64,000 bases of DNA from Gibbula magus (taxonomy: Eukaryota; Mollusca; Gastropoda; Trochida; Trochidae), in NCBI GenBank assembly GCA_936450465.1, contig OW388300.1:47972878-48036877 (forward strand), written 5' to 3'. The position numbers were made by a program, and so were the translations under genes. Shown here piece by piece: positions 36,304-48,381 of this stretch. How positions within the stretch are numbered: the stretch's first letter is position 1; every line of letters starts with the position of its first letter. Below the pieces are notes generated by a model. It was not told where the DNA came from and ran no database searches. It was given only the letters and a program-made list of their open reading frames with translations.

Positions 36304-36433
36304 TATCATCTAACCCTATTTGATACTGTTGTTTTGTTGTATTGACTATTTTCTTAACTTCTTCCACATAGTTCTTATCATAAAGTAATGAATTGTTAAA
36401 TTTCCAATACCCTTTCCCCCTATCAACATCCAA
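35538..36433 (-). pseudogene. LINE reverse transcriptase fragment, unit 3 with original 5' part
   Basis: Same RT segment with a few private substitutions (KINFINK, NMKNEK) but continuing upstream into RGKGYWKFNNSLLYDKNYVE, the region just after the endonuclease of L1/Tx1 elements. Truncated there at host sequence (36,440). Confidence 0.9.
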
Positions 36434-38351
36434 TAATTATTAATTATAATTATTATATTAAGAGAACAAATAACTATCCTATTTGCTAATTATAAAGAAC
36501 GGAAGACCGTCCTAGACACAGGCAAATTGAAAATGGTTTTTCACAGTGTTTTATTAATGTGTATTATAATATTTTCAACTAAATACCTGTCGCCCATCCT
36601 ATCTTTTAGGTGAGACAAGAAAAGGTATTGACAGATTAAAATGTATGTTTTCCTTGCTTTTATAATGCCAACGCATAAAACTGTTTTAGTTATGTTTATA
36701 TGTGTTTACATTAACTGTTTTCAACTTAATATTGCCCAAACTGTAAATGTGATAAAACCGATATGATTTATGTTAAGATTATTTACATCATTTATATGAA
36801 TACGTTTCTGCGAATTATCACATGCAATACCTTACGTATCTGCTTGAGTATAAAACTTTAATGTTACTTGTCAAACATTCTTCATGTGTTTCAGTATTTC
36901 ATAATTTAGTTTAAGTGTTTAAACCAGTTTAACGTAATGATGTGGAACCAGTGTCTGCTTTCTTACACGTCTTATCATATTAAAAATGAAAAAGCACTTG
37001 TTCACCACTTCTATTATATTTCCCATGGGTTTCAGAATTCAAAGAAACATCCACTTACAGCATTAACATGTATGCCAACTGTCTGACCATTGGATTTGAG
37101 CTTGGAGGCTGGCAGGTGTAAGCGTTAACTTATGTTAGTCAATGTCTAAATGAAGTATCAAGAGAACAACGTTGTGCTCTGGTGATTCCATAAACGACAT
37201 AAATACGACTTCGAATGCTCGAAAAGATAGTTGAATCATTATGCTATTTTATGTAATAATCATGAGGTACAAACTTCACCTTTATTATAGTTGGCAAAGT
37301 TGGCATTTGGATGACATCATGTCGCAATAAAATAATCTTAGTGTGGTCACTCATACATCATGAAACGCAGAAACATAAAACAAAAAAAATACAAATATAT
37401 TAGTGACGCGATTATGAAATTTTATATACGATCTGCTGATGAGAGACGATTAATAAGTATAACATTACATGACCCTTACCGTTGCAACTCTGGACATATT
37501 CAAACACACATATTACACACTTATAGACGTGTGATGAGGACTCGGGTCCACAGAAACAAGTTTTGACCAATTCACCAGCCCATACATTGTTTTATTATGT
37601 ATTTAACACAGAAACGAAAGTAAAACAATGATATACAGTCAATAATGTAAGTTGCTTTAAACAGCTGGGACTACAGTCATATGACGTCATGCAACAATCG
37701 TTTGACGTCACTCAAGTCAATATGGCTTTTGGTCTGGAGTCAATATGCTACTCTATCGACGGTCAAGTGATCGGCTCTCGACCAATCAGATTGCTTGAAA
37801 AATATCCTCACATAATAAAATATCTTATTTTGAGAACTCGTTTTCATATAAACATTTGGTAATAATATGAAAAACATGGTGACAAAAGAAACTGTTTTAA
37901 ATTATATGTACTGTACGGAACATTGAAATATAACGTTGGTTTCTTTTAAAGACTCTGTTATTTACATCAAATGACAGTGACGATCTCTATTCCTCACGTT
38001 CCTTGTACATGTTGACAAATGCTCAGGGGCATAATTATCCATGACATGAAATGTCAGTTTATGGATTTCACTTTAATGTGTCCTTTGTGACTTTGCAAAA
38101 ACAAACATTAACATTATCTGTGTTGGAGAGGTCAGTGCAACTTTGCTTCATAGACAACTTCTTATGGTAACCTTACATTAAAATGTTAGAATGTGGTTCT
38201 AAGGTTGACCTTATCATTGAATGTTTTGTATGCAACCACCCCTTGAACCGCAGCAAAGAGTGTGCAATTCGTCAAATCGTTATGCAATTCACTATATATG
38301 TTTTATTAGAATTCTGACCGTAAACAGAGAGTAATGAATAAAGTCAATAAT

Positions 38352-38640
38352 GTCCCAAATGATGCAAGCATGTTTCCGCCTTTGCCTGCAAATTCACTGG
38401 ATCTCTCCCTCATACAACACATGTAGTGCCGCCGATACCGGTATACGATGTGCTAAGCAGTGCTGTCCAGATATTTCGAAAGTGTTGTATTGCCTAACTG
38501 AGTGTGAACACGGTCAGCAACATGTTGATATGGTAATGCGGCCCCCGTGCCAGAGGTGATAGTTGAAGAAACTGAAGTTAACACTAGAAAAGGGGACACT
38601 CTAACGTTGAAGGTGAAGAACTATTTTCTATAGTGTTGAC
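38352..38640 (+). pseudogene. Tc1 fossil plus truncated unidentified coding fragment (copy D)
   Basis: PPLPANSLDLSLIQHM and stop (38,352-38,425), then a Cys/His frame closer to the ancestral state than in B and C (IRCAKQCCPDIS, YCLTECEHGQQHVDM). A one-base shift near 38,540 leads to PVPEVIVEETEVNTRKGDTL, after which the sequence leaves the B/C version at about 38,615. The coiled-coil part seen in B and C is absent here. Confidence 0.5.
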
Positions 38641-40000
38641 TCACTTGAGATATTCGGTGTAACATGCGGATGAATGCAAATCAGCTGATCAATATCACTT
38701 ACTTTAGTTTAAAAAAAAGAAACGTTTCTCGTTTGTAAATGTTTAATTGAATTGAATGTAATGGGTAATTGATATAATACTCAACTCGGTACGAGGGATC
38801 ACGGGACAAAAGCACTCGTTAAAATAACGTTCTGTCACCCATCATAGCTTGCGACTGTGAACATCATTTCGACGTGTCCATATATCCCGCAAGTACCGAG
38901 TTGGTTGTTCTCCAAGTCCTTCAAATCGTAAAGGATTGGTACTTTAAACAAAACTTCCGGTAAGGATCATAAGAACGACTCTATTAGTGTTTCATCAATC
39001 CCACATGCCATTATTTAAAAAAGTTAATTAGGAATAGAAATGAAACTGGCAAATATGAAATGACTTTATCATATTTGTTTGTTTAGAATGAGGCTTAGGG
39101 AGAAACTGATCTTTTATCCTGTACATATTTAATGACTGATTACAGACGTTGAAAATAATAAACCTTCACAAACAAGGTGATGGGCGCTGTCTATTTGTGC
39201 TCAACTTAAAATCACATTATGTGCAGCACATCGGCACATTAATCTAAGCAGATTTCTTCTGATTCAGGTTAGTATGTAGTATTAATGTGTACAATACATT
39301 GCTGGAGGTAATACTGAAAGTTAACTTTGTATTTAAATTATTTGACATGTCAAAGTTGAATGTTCACTTAATAGAATAAATAGAATTCACTGTTAAAATA
39401 ATTCAGCTGGGAAAAATCATTACAGCAACATCAACATCGACTAATAGAAACGGTATCGTTATTTCAGATGAATTCACGTCTGTGAATTATTGATTAATGT
39501 ACTCGGCAATGTATGACTGCAATTCTAAAAGCATTTTATAAAAGTAACAGTTTCGTGAAGAATCAGATTGGTAGTTTATTTGAGTTTAAATGTAAATGTT
39601 AAAAGGAGGAATCAAATATGTAAATGCGTTACATTCGTCTCATCATTGCACAGAATTATCACGTTACATTGTATCTTATATACCATGCCGATTATACCTT
39701 TTCCCTATGAATTCTATGTCACTCCACCTGACATCGAATGCATTTGCCGTGAATCACATTTGTCCTGATCAGAGTAGGTACTATTGATTGTGCTTTGGAG
39801 GAAGGAACTTAGCGCTGCATTAATCGAATGCTCAAAGGTAATGTTCATTTTAGAGGATCTTTCAAGGATTTATAGCAGGGCGAGGAGTAGATCACGTATC
39901 TGCCCTCAAAATAGAGTATCCTGTTCGAGACAAGGTTACGCCATGTGGACCAATCAGAAAATGAGAAGTATTACATGTATGATAAGAAGAATACCTATTC

Positions 40001-40605
40001 ACTTCTTCCCATAACTTCCGATATCTTACATGTTTAATCAGAGAATACAAACCTGCACATAAGTCTGTTCAATTTATTCAAAGGTGTAAATACCACCAAC
40101 AATTCTTGGGTTCCACACATGACTATCTCTAGAATATATCTCCTGTTAAATTCATCTCTGGAAGCAAACTCCCATGCATGTGATAAAGAGTGACACTTAA
40201 CATTGCGTTTACCAAAGTAATTGTATATGCTCAATAAAGCTATATTCAGTGATATGGTGGTTAGCGTCGTGTAAGACGTCTTGATAATGTTCATCGTTTT
40301 TGTTTGTAGCCGTTTCTCAAAGTATTCACTATACCAGCAGTTTATATGTAATCAGAAGAAGTACCCAAGGATAGTCATTAAACATTGAATAAACCCTACA
40401 TTATGGAATTATTTAAACCATTAAGATAATTAACTCTTTTTTAGCTAGTAATTTTTAATTGAGGAATTCCTTTTCTGTAGCGGGGCACATCCCTTGTTTA
40501 CCTATATAATACTTTAAAACAAAGTACACTGACGATAACAAAAATCGATTAATTTGAGCCAAGACATATTCCAGAAGGTTGTAAACACAGCAATATAGCG
40601 ATTAA
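40001..40605. other. AT-rich spacer, nothing recognised
   Basis: Between the end of the segmental array and the next LINE relic I see only short non-coding frames. Confidence 0.4.
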
Positions 40606-41806
40606 TACTGTCAAGACTAAGATTGTTGTGTAAAAAAAAAGGTGGTGGACTTTCAAAGAGTGAAAAATGGTTTATTGGCTCTGAAAGATTGGAATCTGTT
40701 TCCTACTATAAATATCTTGGAATAACGTTTTCATGCCGAAATCTGTTTTCGAAGGCCCGTGAAGTTCTTTGCAAACAAGCCGAGAAGACATTATATCCTA
40801 TAAAAAAAATGAGTTGCCGTTTCAAATCTCTTTCCGCAGATACATTGTTTAAGATTTTTTATAGCAAAATCAAACCAATTTTGCTTTATGGAGCAGAAAT
40901 ATGGGGAATAATGTATCGTCATAACATTGAAAAGTCCATTCCAAGTTTTGCAAGTTTGTCATGGGTGTCGGTTACCGTTCCCCTACTAAGGCGGTGTTAG
41001 CGGAATGTGGAAGATACCCACTGCATGTACATTATAAAACAAAAGTTATATCTTACTGGTTACGGTTACTGAGACAACCAACTACAAGGTATTCTATTCG
41101 TTGTTATAATATGCTGAAAATCCTTGATGATAATGGAGATACTAACTGGACCTCATCAGCTAGGATGTTGTTATTCCAATATGGTTTTGCACACGTATGG
41201 ATTTAACAAACAGTTGGAGATCTTGCAATGTTCCTTAATCTATTCAAACAACGTTGTAGGGATATATATTACTCAGAATGGTCATCCGAGATTGCAAGCT
41301 CGAAATATCTGAATACTTATTCATTATTTAAAAATGACATTGTCCATGAAACTTATTTAAATGTATTAACATCCATACATCTCCGAAGATCTCTCACAAA
41401 ATTTAGATGCGGCATTAGTTAACTCAATGTACAAGCCTATAGAAGATCTAAAGATGATGATATAAATTTAGCCATGTGCTCCCATTGTGTAAACTTTATT
41501 GACGATGAGTATCACGTACTGCTGCAATGCCCGTTGTATTCTGATATCCGTAGCAGATATATCCCACAACAGTATTATTCAAACCCAAGCATGCCGAAGT
41601 TTGTACATCTTCTTAAAAACCAAAATGCAAAAATTATCTTACGTCTAGCCATATTTGTACACAAACTACGCCAAATTGTATAAATGTTTATACTGAATGT
41701 ATTTTACCAGTGCTCTGAGGAACTGTTTGTGTATGATTGTCATTGTACTATTGGCCTCATGGCCACTCTACGAAATAAATCTGTCTGTCTGTCTGTCTGT
41801 CTGCAA
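40606..41806 (+). pseudogene. Non-LTR retrotransposon relic, RT C-terminal half with 3' end
   Basis: After a KTKIVV-type motif (40,613) the frame shows ESVSYYKYLGITFS, then IKPILLYGAEIWG (the RT thumb/connection region of many invertebrate LINEs). A frameshift follows near 40,960, then RYPLHVHYKTKVISYWLRLL, further breaks, and a C-terminal knuckle CSHCVNFIDDEYHVLLQCPLY (about 41,476). The last frame ends at 41,681. The 3' region has ATTGGCCTCATGGCCACT, AATAAA, and a terminal (CTGT)n tail. The element is 5'-truncated, as usual for LINE copies, and carries multiple frameshifts. Distinct from the L1/Tx1-like element at 30-36 kb; possibly the same family as the relic at 1-480. Confidence 0.85.
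41781..41803 (+). repeat. (CTGT)n 3'-terminal microsatellite of the LINE
   Basis: Five to six CTGT units directly after AATAAAT close the retrotransposon; short terminal repeats are a normal 3' end for several LINE clades. Confidence 0.95.
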
Positions 41807-44285
41807 TATATCGAGAGATTGCAATGTGTTGCGCTTCTGGTGGACATGCAACAAGTTGCAATAGTGCTTATTAATTCTTTGGTTCCCTCTGTTTACAAAT
41901 GATGAACTGTCTAACATATCTTCATTTATGAAAAGATCTATATGTCTCTCGGAATAACAGTTACAGTGAGTTACGTGAGTTACTGTCTAACAATGAAGGT
42001 AAGAGATGCAAGCCCATGCTAGGAAACCAGGCCAGAAGCTCCAGGGACACGTGAGGCTAACAAAATCAGACTGTCTTCCCGGAAAATCACTTCTCACGGC
42101 CAATAAGACAAAATGGATTTTACCATTTAACAAATGAATAGATATGGCCGTCTCCGTGGTGTGCAACAGATAAGAGAAATCAAAGATTGTCAGTTGGTAC
42201 GAAATACCTTCTTACAGTGACATGGCTGGTAAAATAAACATTATGGGATTTAAACATATGGACGGTTTTGGCATCTCGGCATGATACAACCAGCTTTTAC
42301 TGTTCGACTTTGCGTTTGTTGGATGGACTAGGTCTTAAGGTCATGACTATCCTAACGAAGATGGTCAAGTTACCAAGATGCACAAACCAAAAGAACATGA
42401 CGCCATTTGAGGGTACCTAAACAGTTGATGCTCCTGGTGACGGAAAAACTTTCAATTATAAATCACAGTTTCCATTAGCTGATTAGTAAAATGAATTCAA
42501 CATTTCATAACATTTTTTATGAGGATCAATAATAATTACTGTAGATGATAATTTACATACATAGACAGCTTACAAGACTTACTTGACTTTTTACGCCTTA
42601 ATATATATATATAGAGAGAGAGAGAGACATAAATAGTTGTCATACTAATAACTAATACCAAGAAAACCAAACTCTAATTGTTGAAATTGATTAACAACAT
42701 CCTACACAAATCTTCAATTTACACGTATATACCTGAAATCAAATTTTCCAAAACAGACATACATTGTAACAAACATACATGTTGGGGGAAGCAAAAAGGT
42801 ATACGTAAAGACTCCCAATCACATATTCATGTGCATCTGAAACGTGATTAAAACCATATAAGTTGCAAAATGTCACAGGTGAGAATTTTAAGGCCGTCCG
42901 GACTTCCGATTCCGGAAATAATTTGACAGGTCTGTCATTTGGTAATGATTTTACTATTACCTTTGCAGTTATCTTTGGACACCGCCATTTCCTGCTGAAC
43001 TCTTATTAACTATTCCTTAAAGTAAAACATTACAGGTGATATTGTTAAAGTAACTACTTAGCAGAGTATCTTCATAATGTATGAACACGAACGTTAAATG
43101 CTTTGCTCATAGAAGTTGAAACAAAAACATTTGAATCTTTCAATCGCATTTGTCAGAAATGTCATTTGGAAATATGAGAACGTACAAAGCTTTCTATGTG
43201 AAGGATAATGTTTTATATAATTCTACATTGAAAATCAAAGTGAAAGAAACACTTTTTAGAGCCACTTTTGTGCAGTCTTTTAAGAAAGAGTTGATTTTAT
43301 TGTTGATTGTTAGACACGAGTGAATTATGTGATTGGATCAATAAGTTGGAAATATCTTGTATAATAGACACAAATCAATGATTAAACCATAAAACGTTTC
43401 TAAAGATATATCATTTTTATACTTTCAACATTGCGTTTTTTCACTCTGAATAAGATAGATTTAGTCGACAAATGGACAAACAAATCGGAAATTGAATAAT
43501 CCATTAACAATAGAAAAATCGATGTTGTCTGGACTGAGCTGTGATTGTCACATCAGTGTCTAAATGCGTATGAAAGTATTTTGTTTTCTAGCCGATGCCT
43601 CAACTAAGAAATCAAGCGGACATAATCCTGCTGATAAAGTTTGGACAACGAGGTGTTAAAGGCGCTGTAACACGCCGTTCCTATTTGAATAAAGTGATCC
43701 TACTAAAAGGTAAATACGAGTTACCAATGGTTGAATAGAACTCCTGGATCAACTACAAACGTTCTTAAACAGATGTACATGGTTCGGTTTAGCAATACGA
43801 GTCTATTTCCCATTAAAATGTCCGCTCGAAGGTAATCCAATGGATCTGACTGACACTCAAGAGTAGATCTTTCAATATGGTTCTATGATTGAATGGTCAA
43901 CCACCTTGCTGTCTGACTTTTCAAATGTACCTCTCACATTGAGTTCCGCTAAAGTGTTGCTTTATACGTCGCACCAATTTCTTCCAACATGGATGACCGT
44001 TTTCTATGGATACGGCTCTTAGGTTCGTGTAAAGAGGTGTTTTACCCTCTAGCGTAAAATTATATATTGTATAAACCTTCATGATAAATGGCAACGTTGA
44101 GATCAAATACTCTGCATATAACGTGCATTATTAGAAGTAGTATTTACAGGATCTCCAAATTGATAAGTATAGGGTTTATCACAGGACAAGGGTTGCACAT
44201 CTCCTGAAAGTTTCATATATGATATCAGCCACAAGGTTTGAACATTAGTTGAATATTATGTTTCGTGTCTGTGCCAAGCATATAA
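41807..44285. other. AT-rich DNA without supportable genes
   Basis: Only short frames. A (TA)n(GA)n microsatellite lies at 42,600-42,627. Around 42,000-42,480 base composition is somewhat higher in GC with short frames in all three plus phases, possibly an old element, but no motif could be named. Confidence 0.45.
42600..42627 (+). repeat. (TA)n(GA)n compound microsatellite
   Basis: Six TA units run directly into seven to eight GA units. Confidence 0.95.
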
Positions 44286-44817
44286 ACCCAATACCAAAAG
44301 AAACTTTGCACCCATCTTCTTGTCTTAATAAATCACATAATAGGCAACGATTGGATTTGGGTTTTTAAGTATTGTAATAATTATTCAATTTTACATTTGA
44401 TGTATGAAAATATTCATTTCAAAAGTTTATTTAAATAAAAAGTATGGACGCATCAACATACGAGGGGTATCAAAATGTGTTTGATCACTTCGTCTGTGAT
44501 TCGGTGGTGGTCTCGTACTCGGTGGTCTTTGCTAATGGGTAATATCAACGGACTTTTAACATCAGAAACTGTTTCAGTAGTGCGTTAGTCGCTTAACATG
44601 TGTGTCTTGTCAAAATTAAAAGTTTTATTTTTTATTTTTTTTAAATTTCATTTTTTGTAAAAAAAATTAAAAACTTCTGAAAAAAATATTTGACTGATGA
44701 CAATACGCCATTACTTTCAGTTTTAGTGTACGATGTCCAAAACTTGAAATATTTGTAATTGAAAAACATACATATGATAAAATCAACTGAGATGCAAAGT
44801 TTCTTTTGGTATTGGGT
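44286..44817. mobile_element. Inverted-repeat-bounded element (about 530 bp)
   Basis: ACCCAATACCAAAAGAAACT (44,286) and its complement (ending 44,817) form arms of about 26 bp. Weaker inverted similarity continues inward (TATGAAAATATTCATTTCAA against the complement near 44,745-44,775). The interior includes a T-rich tract and no coding frame. A nonautonomous DNA transposon is the simplest reading; no target duplication was identified. Confidence 0.5.
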
Positions 44818-46284
44818 GTAAGAAACAACACCACACATGTCAATTGTTTTCTAAGTAAAAATTGATAACTGGCAATACTTTATTTGAAATGGTTTATGCT
44901 TGGAGTCAGCCTTTTTCGCCAATATTATTATGATTAACCAGTAACATGGTATTTTTTCGAAGTATGCTTCATAAACAAATGTGGTAATGTTGTGGTGTTC
45001 GAATTAATCGATGATGTTTACAAAGGAATGTGACGCTTTGTGTTAACTTTAAGGAATTATCAGAAGCCCTATTCCTTTTAGAACAGTCGTCCTTAAAAAC
45101 TTATTTTTGAACTTTTGGAGGAGACAGATATGTAATAACTTACAGCTACAATGATAAAATAATGTGTTAAGATTTTGCAATAAATAATCTATTCTAAGAA
45201 AACGCGCAAACCATTTGTGTTTCGATTTAAGCTGACACGGAATTCAGATGACATCTGGTTATTTACAAACTGGTTATTGGTTATCTCAAGTGTCAGTACA
45301 TTTAAGTTTGTTTTTATCAATCGTCTGTTTTTCTCATGTAGCCAATATGTTCCCACACAATAGGTATGCATTATTTCAAACTAACCTTTATTGTGCAGGT
45401 CAAAGCTGAACTTATATCAGAGAATCGTAAAGTTCCATTTGCGGTCATGTCAACACTTCCTGCTCAGTATACAAATAACAAGGAACAGGGCTGTAAGTGA
45501 CTGTCGTGTTCTATATGCGAACGAAACATCACCCAATATGTTTGTATGTACGGCTACAAGGATCCCTATTGATCTGGAAAAATAAAAACCTTCACAAATG
45601 CAAGCTTTGGACTCCTAGGTATATGTACTGGATAAAACATGAGGTGGTTATATGTTAGTGAAGTGGAGGTGAATATGGTTGTTGGATAGACGGGTGGACG
45701 GATCTCTGACAAAGTATGATGAGAGGATTGAGAGGAGAAACATACATGGACTAAAGGAAGGAAGTGTTGCCTGAAAAACAACTGAGGGACTAAAGCAAGT
45801 TTCCATTGCTTTGCCAGTCTAGTGGGAGTTAAGTGTTAATCAGTTTCGGGTAAGCTAGTCTGTAACGGAAACACCTGAGCAGAAAGTTTGTCAGGTCATA
45901 CAGTTTAAAGTGTGGCTTGGATATGCAGTACAAAATTAATTTTTACTTTGACTGTAGCCACTGTGTTACGAATGAATTGATGAAATCCGAAAATATAGAG
46001 AATTTCAGATCCTATAAAAATAAAAATAAAATCAAATTCCACATTTATCAGTGCTAATTATTTCGGATTACGCATGGTGTCATGTTGTTCATAATTTGCA
46101 ACAGTTCTGTAAAATGGTTATTACAACTGCTTAGATATAAAGAGAATGCTTTTCGATAAGTAATATAGCGTGATATATCGCCTGATAATTAGCTTGGAGG
46201 CGCCCCACAAGAAAATATGCATCATTTATGGTATTCAGTAAATCAAGATTACCTGGATAACAACCTCTTTAATATGGATATACA
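44818..46284. other. AT-rich DNA, no supportable genes
   Basis: Short frames only; none has a recognisable motif or neighbour context. Confidence 0.4.
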
Positions 46285-46345
46285 CGAGTGAGTGAGTTAA
46301 TGCTTAACGCCGCTTCGGCAATATTGCAGCCATTAGCGGCGAGAA
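46285..46345 (+). repeat. Dispersed-repeat fragment of abalone type
   Basis: GAGTGAGTGAGTTAATGCTTAACGCCGC...GGCAATATTGCAGCC...GCGGC matches, as I remember it, a very abundant short interspersed sequence in Haliotis genomic and microsatellite-flank sequences. Only about 60 bp are retained. It is the best single clue to the organism. Confidence 0.6.
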
Positions 46346-47089
46346 ATTTAGGTTAAATTGATTATTTGTTAAATAATTGCAAAAGCAAAAAGTAATGACA
46401 CAAAGGATATACAAAACATCAGCAAAATATCACAATTTTGTTAAAAGCTGATAGGAAAAAGATAAAATTTACAACTTGTCAAATATATTGACTGCTTTCA
46501 AAAAGTCTAAAATGCCGTGTTCACCAAATTGACTAAAATCTTGAGACAAAGGAATATCAGGATAAAAATGTTTCCCTGATGTGCGCGGTGTCCAAGGGTA
46601 TACACGACGTTTCGGGGTATAAGCTTACTCCTACCTCATTCAACGTGAGCACTTACTCTGAAACGCGTACATGTTTGATCACAATAACGACGTTTTTAAT
46701 CCAAGATTTATTGCTGTTGTAATATGCATTCCGCTTCAAAATAATTCCTTTAGACCAAACACAAATATTCCCGTTTCAAAAAAACTTTTTTTCTCAAGAA
46801 AATGAATAAGAAATGAAAGAAAAGCTTCATCATCTATAGATGAAGTTTTCTCGTGAGCTCAACACCAACATTAAACATTTCAACTGTCGAAAGAGAAAAT
46901 CGAAAACAAAGATTGATGTCATTTTAGATCTAATAGTGAATCTAAATTAATGTGTCAACTTTCTCTCAATAAAATGAATAGGCATCTTAAATGTCGAATT
47001 CAATACTGTTACACAGCATGTAATCAATGATTTATTCAAATAAAGTAATAAGTTTTCGTTAAATAGTACGTTTTTGATTAAACGTAATT
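46346..47089. other. AT-rich spacer, nothing recognised
   Basis: No repeats or long frames stand out. Confidence 0.4.
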
Positions 47090-47382
47090 ATTTATACTTA
47101 CCTGTTGACCAGACCTATGCAGATATAATAGCAATAGCAACAAAGCGCTAACAAAAACCTAGTCACAGAACAAAACACGTCTGTCTTGCCCTGCAACAAA
47201 TAGGAGAGTGACCTTTTCCGGTAGTGACGTCACGAGACCAGGCAGACTTACCTGCCCTTGGATAGAGATTTTACGCATCCCTGACTCCACTTTCAAGTTC
47301 GTCTGTGTTAAGGTTGAAATAGCATTACCTATAGGAGGTAAGGCATAGTATGTCTGGTCAACAGATAGGTATTTAAATAATA
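47090..47382. mobile_element. MITE-like element with CCTGTTGACCAGAC termini
   Basis: ATTATTTATACTTACCTGTTGACCAGAC at the left faces its imperfect complement at the right (GTCTGGTCAACAGATAGG...TAAATAAT, about 47,350-47,382). Inside, GTCTGTCTTGCCCTGC and CAGGCAGACTTACCTGCCC blocks suggest further internal symmetry. The 78-codon minus-strand frame here is probably incidental. Confidence 0.55.
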
Positions 47383-47768
47383 TGTTCATTATCAACTCAT
47401 ATTTGCGTCTAGTTACTTTATTTTAATGCCAATCTTAAATATAAGTTATTTAATAAATGAGGGGATTATCTCTTCGTATTATTGTCGTGTTTCGTTATTG
47501 ATATGTTTGTAAGTGAATTACATCTTCCTTCTCTGACAGCTAGACATAAGGAACTTCTAAAATGACTGTTAACGCGAGTACTCCAAGAGCAAATACATGA
47601 TTAAACATTGGATACACTACATTTGGGTTTTAGTTTCCATTAACCTAATCATGAGATTGTTCTAATGGTAATACTGCAGTAGTAATTGCAATTTATTGGT
47701 AACGAATCAGCCGGTTTCCTTTTGCTATCCACATGTAAAAGTAGGTCGTAATACTAAATAGTCAGTAT

Positions 47769-48067
47769 GGTGTATTTCACTGACACATGTTGATGTCTGC
47801 GATCTTTGAAATGATTAATGTAGATGAGTAAATACATTGTCAGAAAACACGAAGCATGTACATCCGTTTTTGAACTCTTTTTATTGATTCAGGGGTATAA
47901 GTTAACCATTGGTAACACTGATTTATATTATTGATAGATCAATTAATTTCAGTAGGAAAACAGCTGATCACTTCATTGCAAAGGTGTATTTCACATACAC
48001 GTGTTGATGTGTGCGATCGTTAAAACGGTTAATGTAGATGAGTAAATACATTGTCAGAAAACACGAT
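47769..48067 (+). repeat. 85-bp direct repeats 214 bp apart
   Basis: GGTGTATTTCAC...TTAATGTAGATGAGTAAATACATTGTCAGAAAACACGA occurs at 47,769 and 47,983 with about ten differences. The intervening 130 bp are unrelated. Either an old tandem duplication or two solo repeats of one element. Confidence 0.9.
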
Positions 48068-48381
48068 AAGAGACTCCTGAATTTGACACTTTGCCATGTA
48101 CTTGTTGTAAAGAAAGTGAACACGAGAAATTTAGTTTTGTATCCCCACGGCTTTTAATATGTAAATACTGTGCACAGATGATATTATCATGATGTCTGTT
48201 TAAGTAATATGATGTTGATATGCTCTCATACTAGCTTTATTAATTTCAACAGCATATGATTGTGTAATTTTGGTAAAGCACATATGTATGCATGATGGAC
48301 AATATTGCTTGACTCATATCAGTTATCACCTTACTATTGCAAGAACTCCCCGACGTATGTCCATTGCCTAATCCTCACTCG

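Larger units (their letters stand above)
30240..36440 (-). mobile_element. L1/Tx1-like LINE insertion, 5'-truncated and internally amplified
   Basis: Copy B has uninterrupted host sequence at the insertion point (about 15,464-15,475, GAAAATCATAATTATTAT). In D the element sits between CCGAAAATTAT and TAATTATTAATTATAATTAT, so AAATTAT-like ends may be the target duplication. An A/T homopolymer (30,248-30,262) marks the 3' side. Reading the minus strand, the coding part begins in the endonuclease-RT linker (RGKGYWKFNNSLLYDK) at about 36,430 and ends after the zinc knuckle at about 30,430. Without the tandem amplification the insert would be about 3.1 kb. Several frameshifts show it is dead. Confidence 0.88.
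25927..40000. repeat. Segmental tandem repeat, copy D (diverged, with large insertions)
   Basis: The unit order is clearly retained: start block at 25,927, TTTTGACAACATCATTCATT at 26,726, the minus-frame block at 28,581, the GTCCCCCGCC element at 29,309, TATTGACAGATTAAAATGTA at 36,626, the Tc1 fossil at 38,352 and the terminal block GCTGCATTAATCGAATGCTC at 39,814. Similarity fades near 39,985-40,000, the end of the array. Insertions at 26,764-28,078 and 30,240-36,440 roughly double its length. Segment 38,620-39,300 is shared with copy A but missing from B and C, so A and D retain an older form. Confidence 0.9.

Noticed and set aside
42000..42480. Possible integrase or transposase remnant (HMDGF, LDGLGLKVM text)
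   Set aside because: Fragments are short, fall in different frames and do not follow the motif order of a known family.
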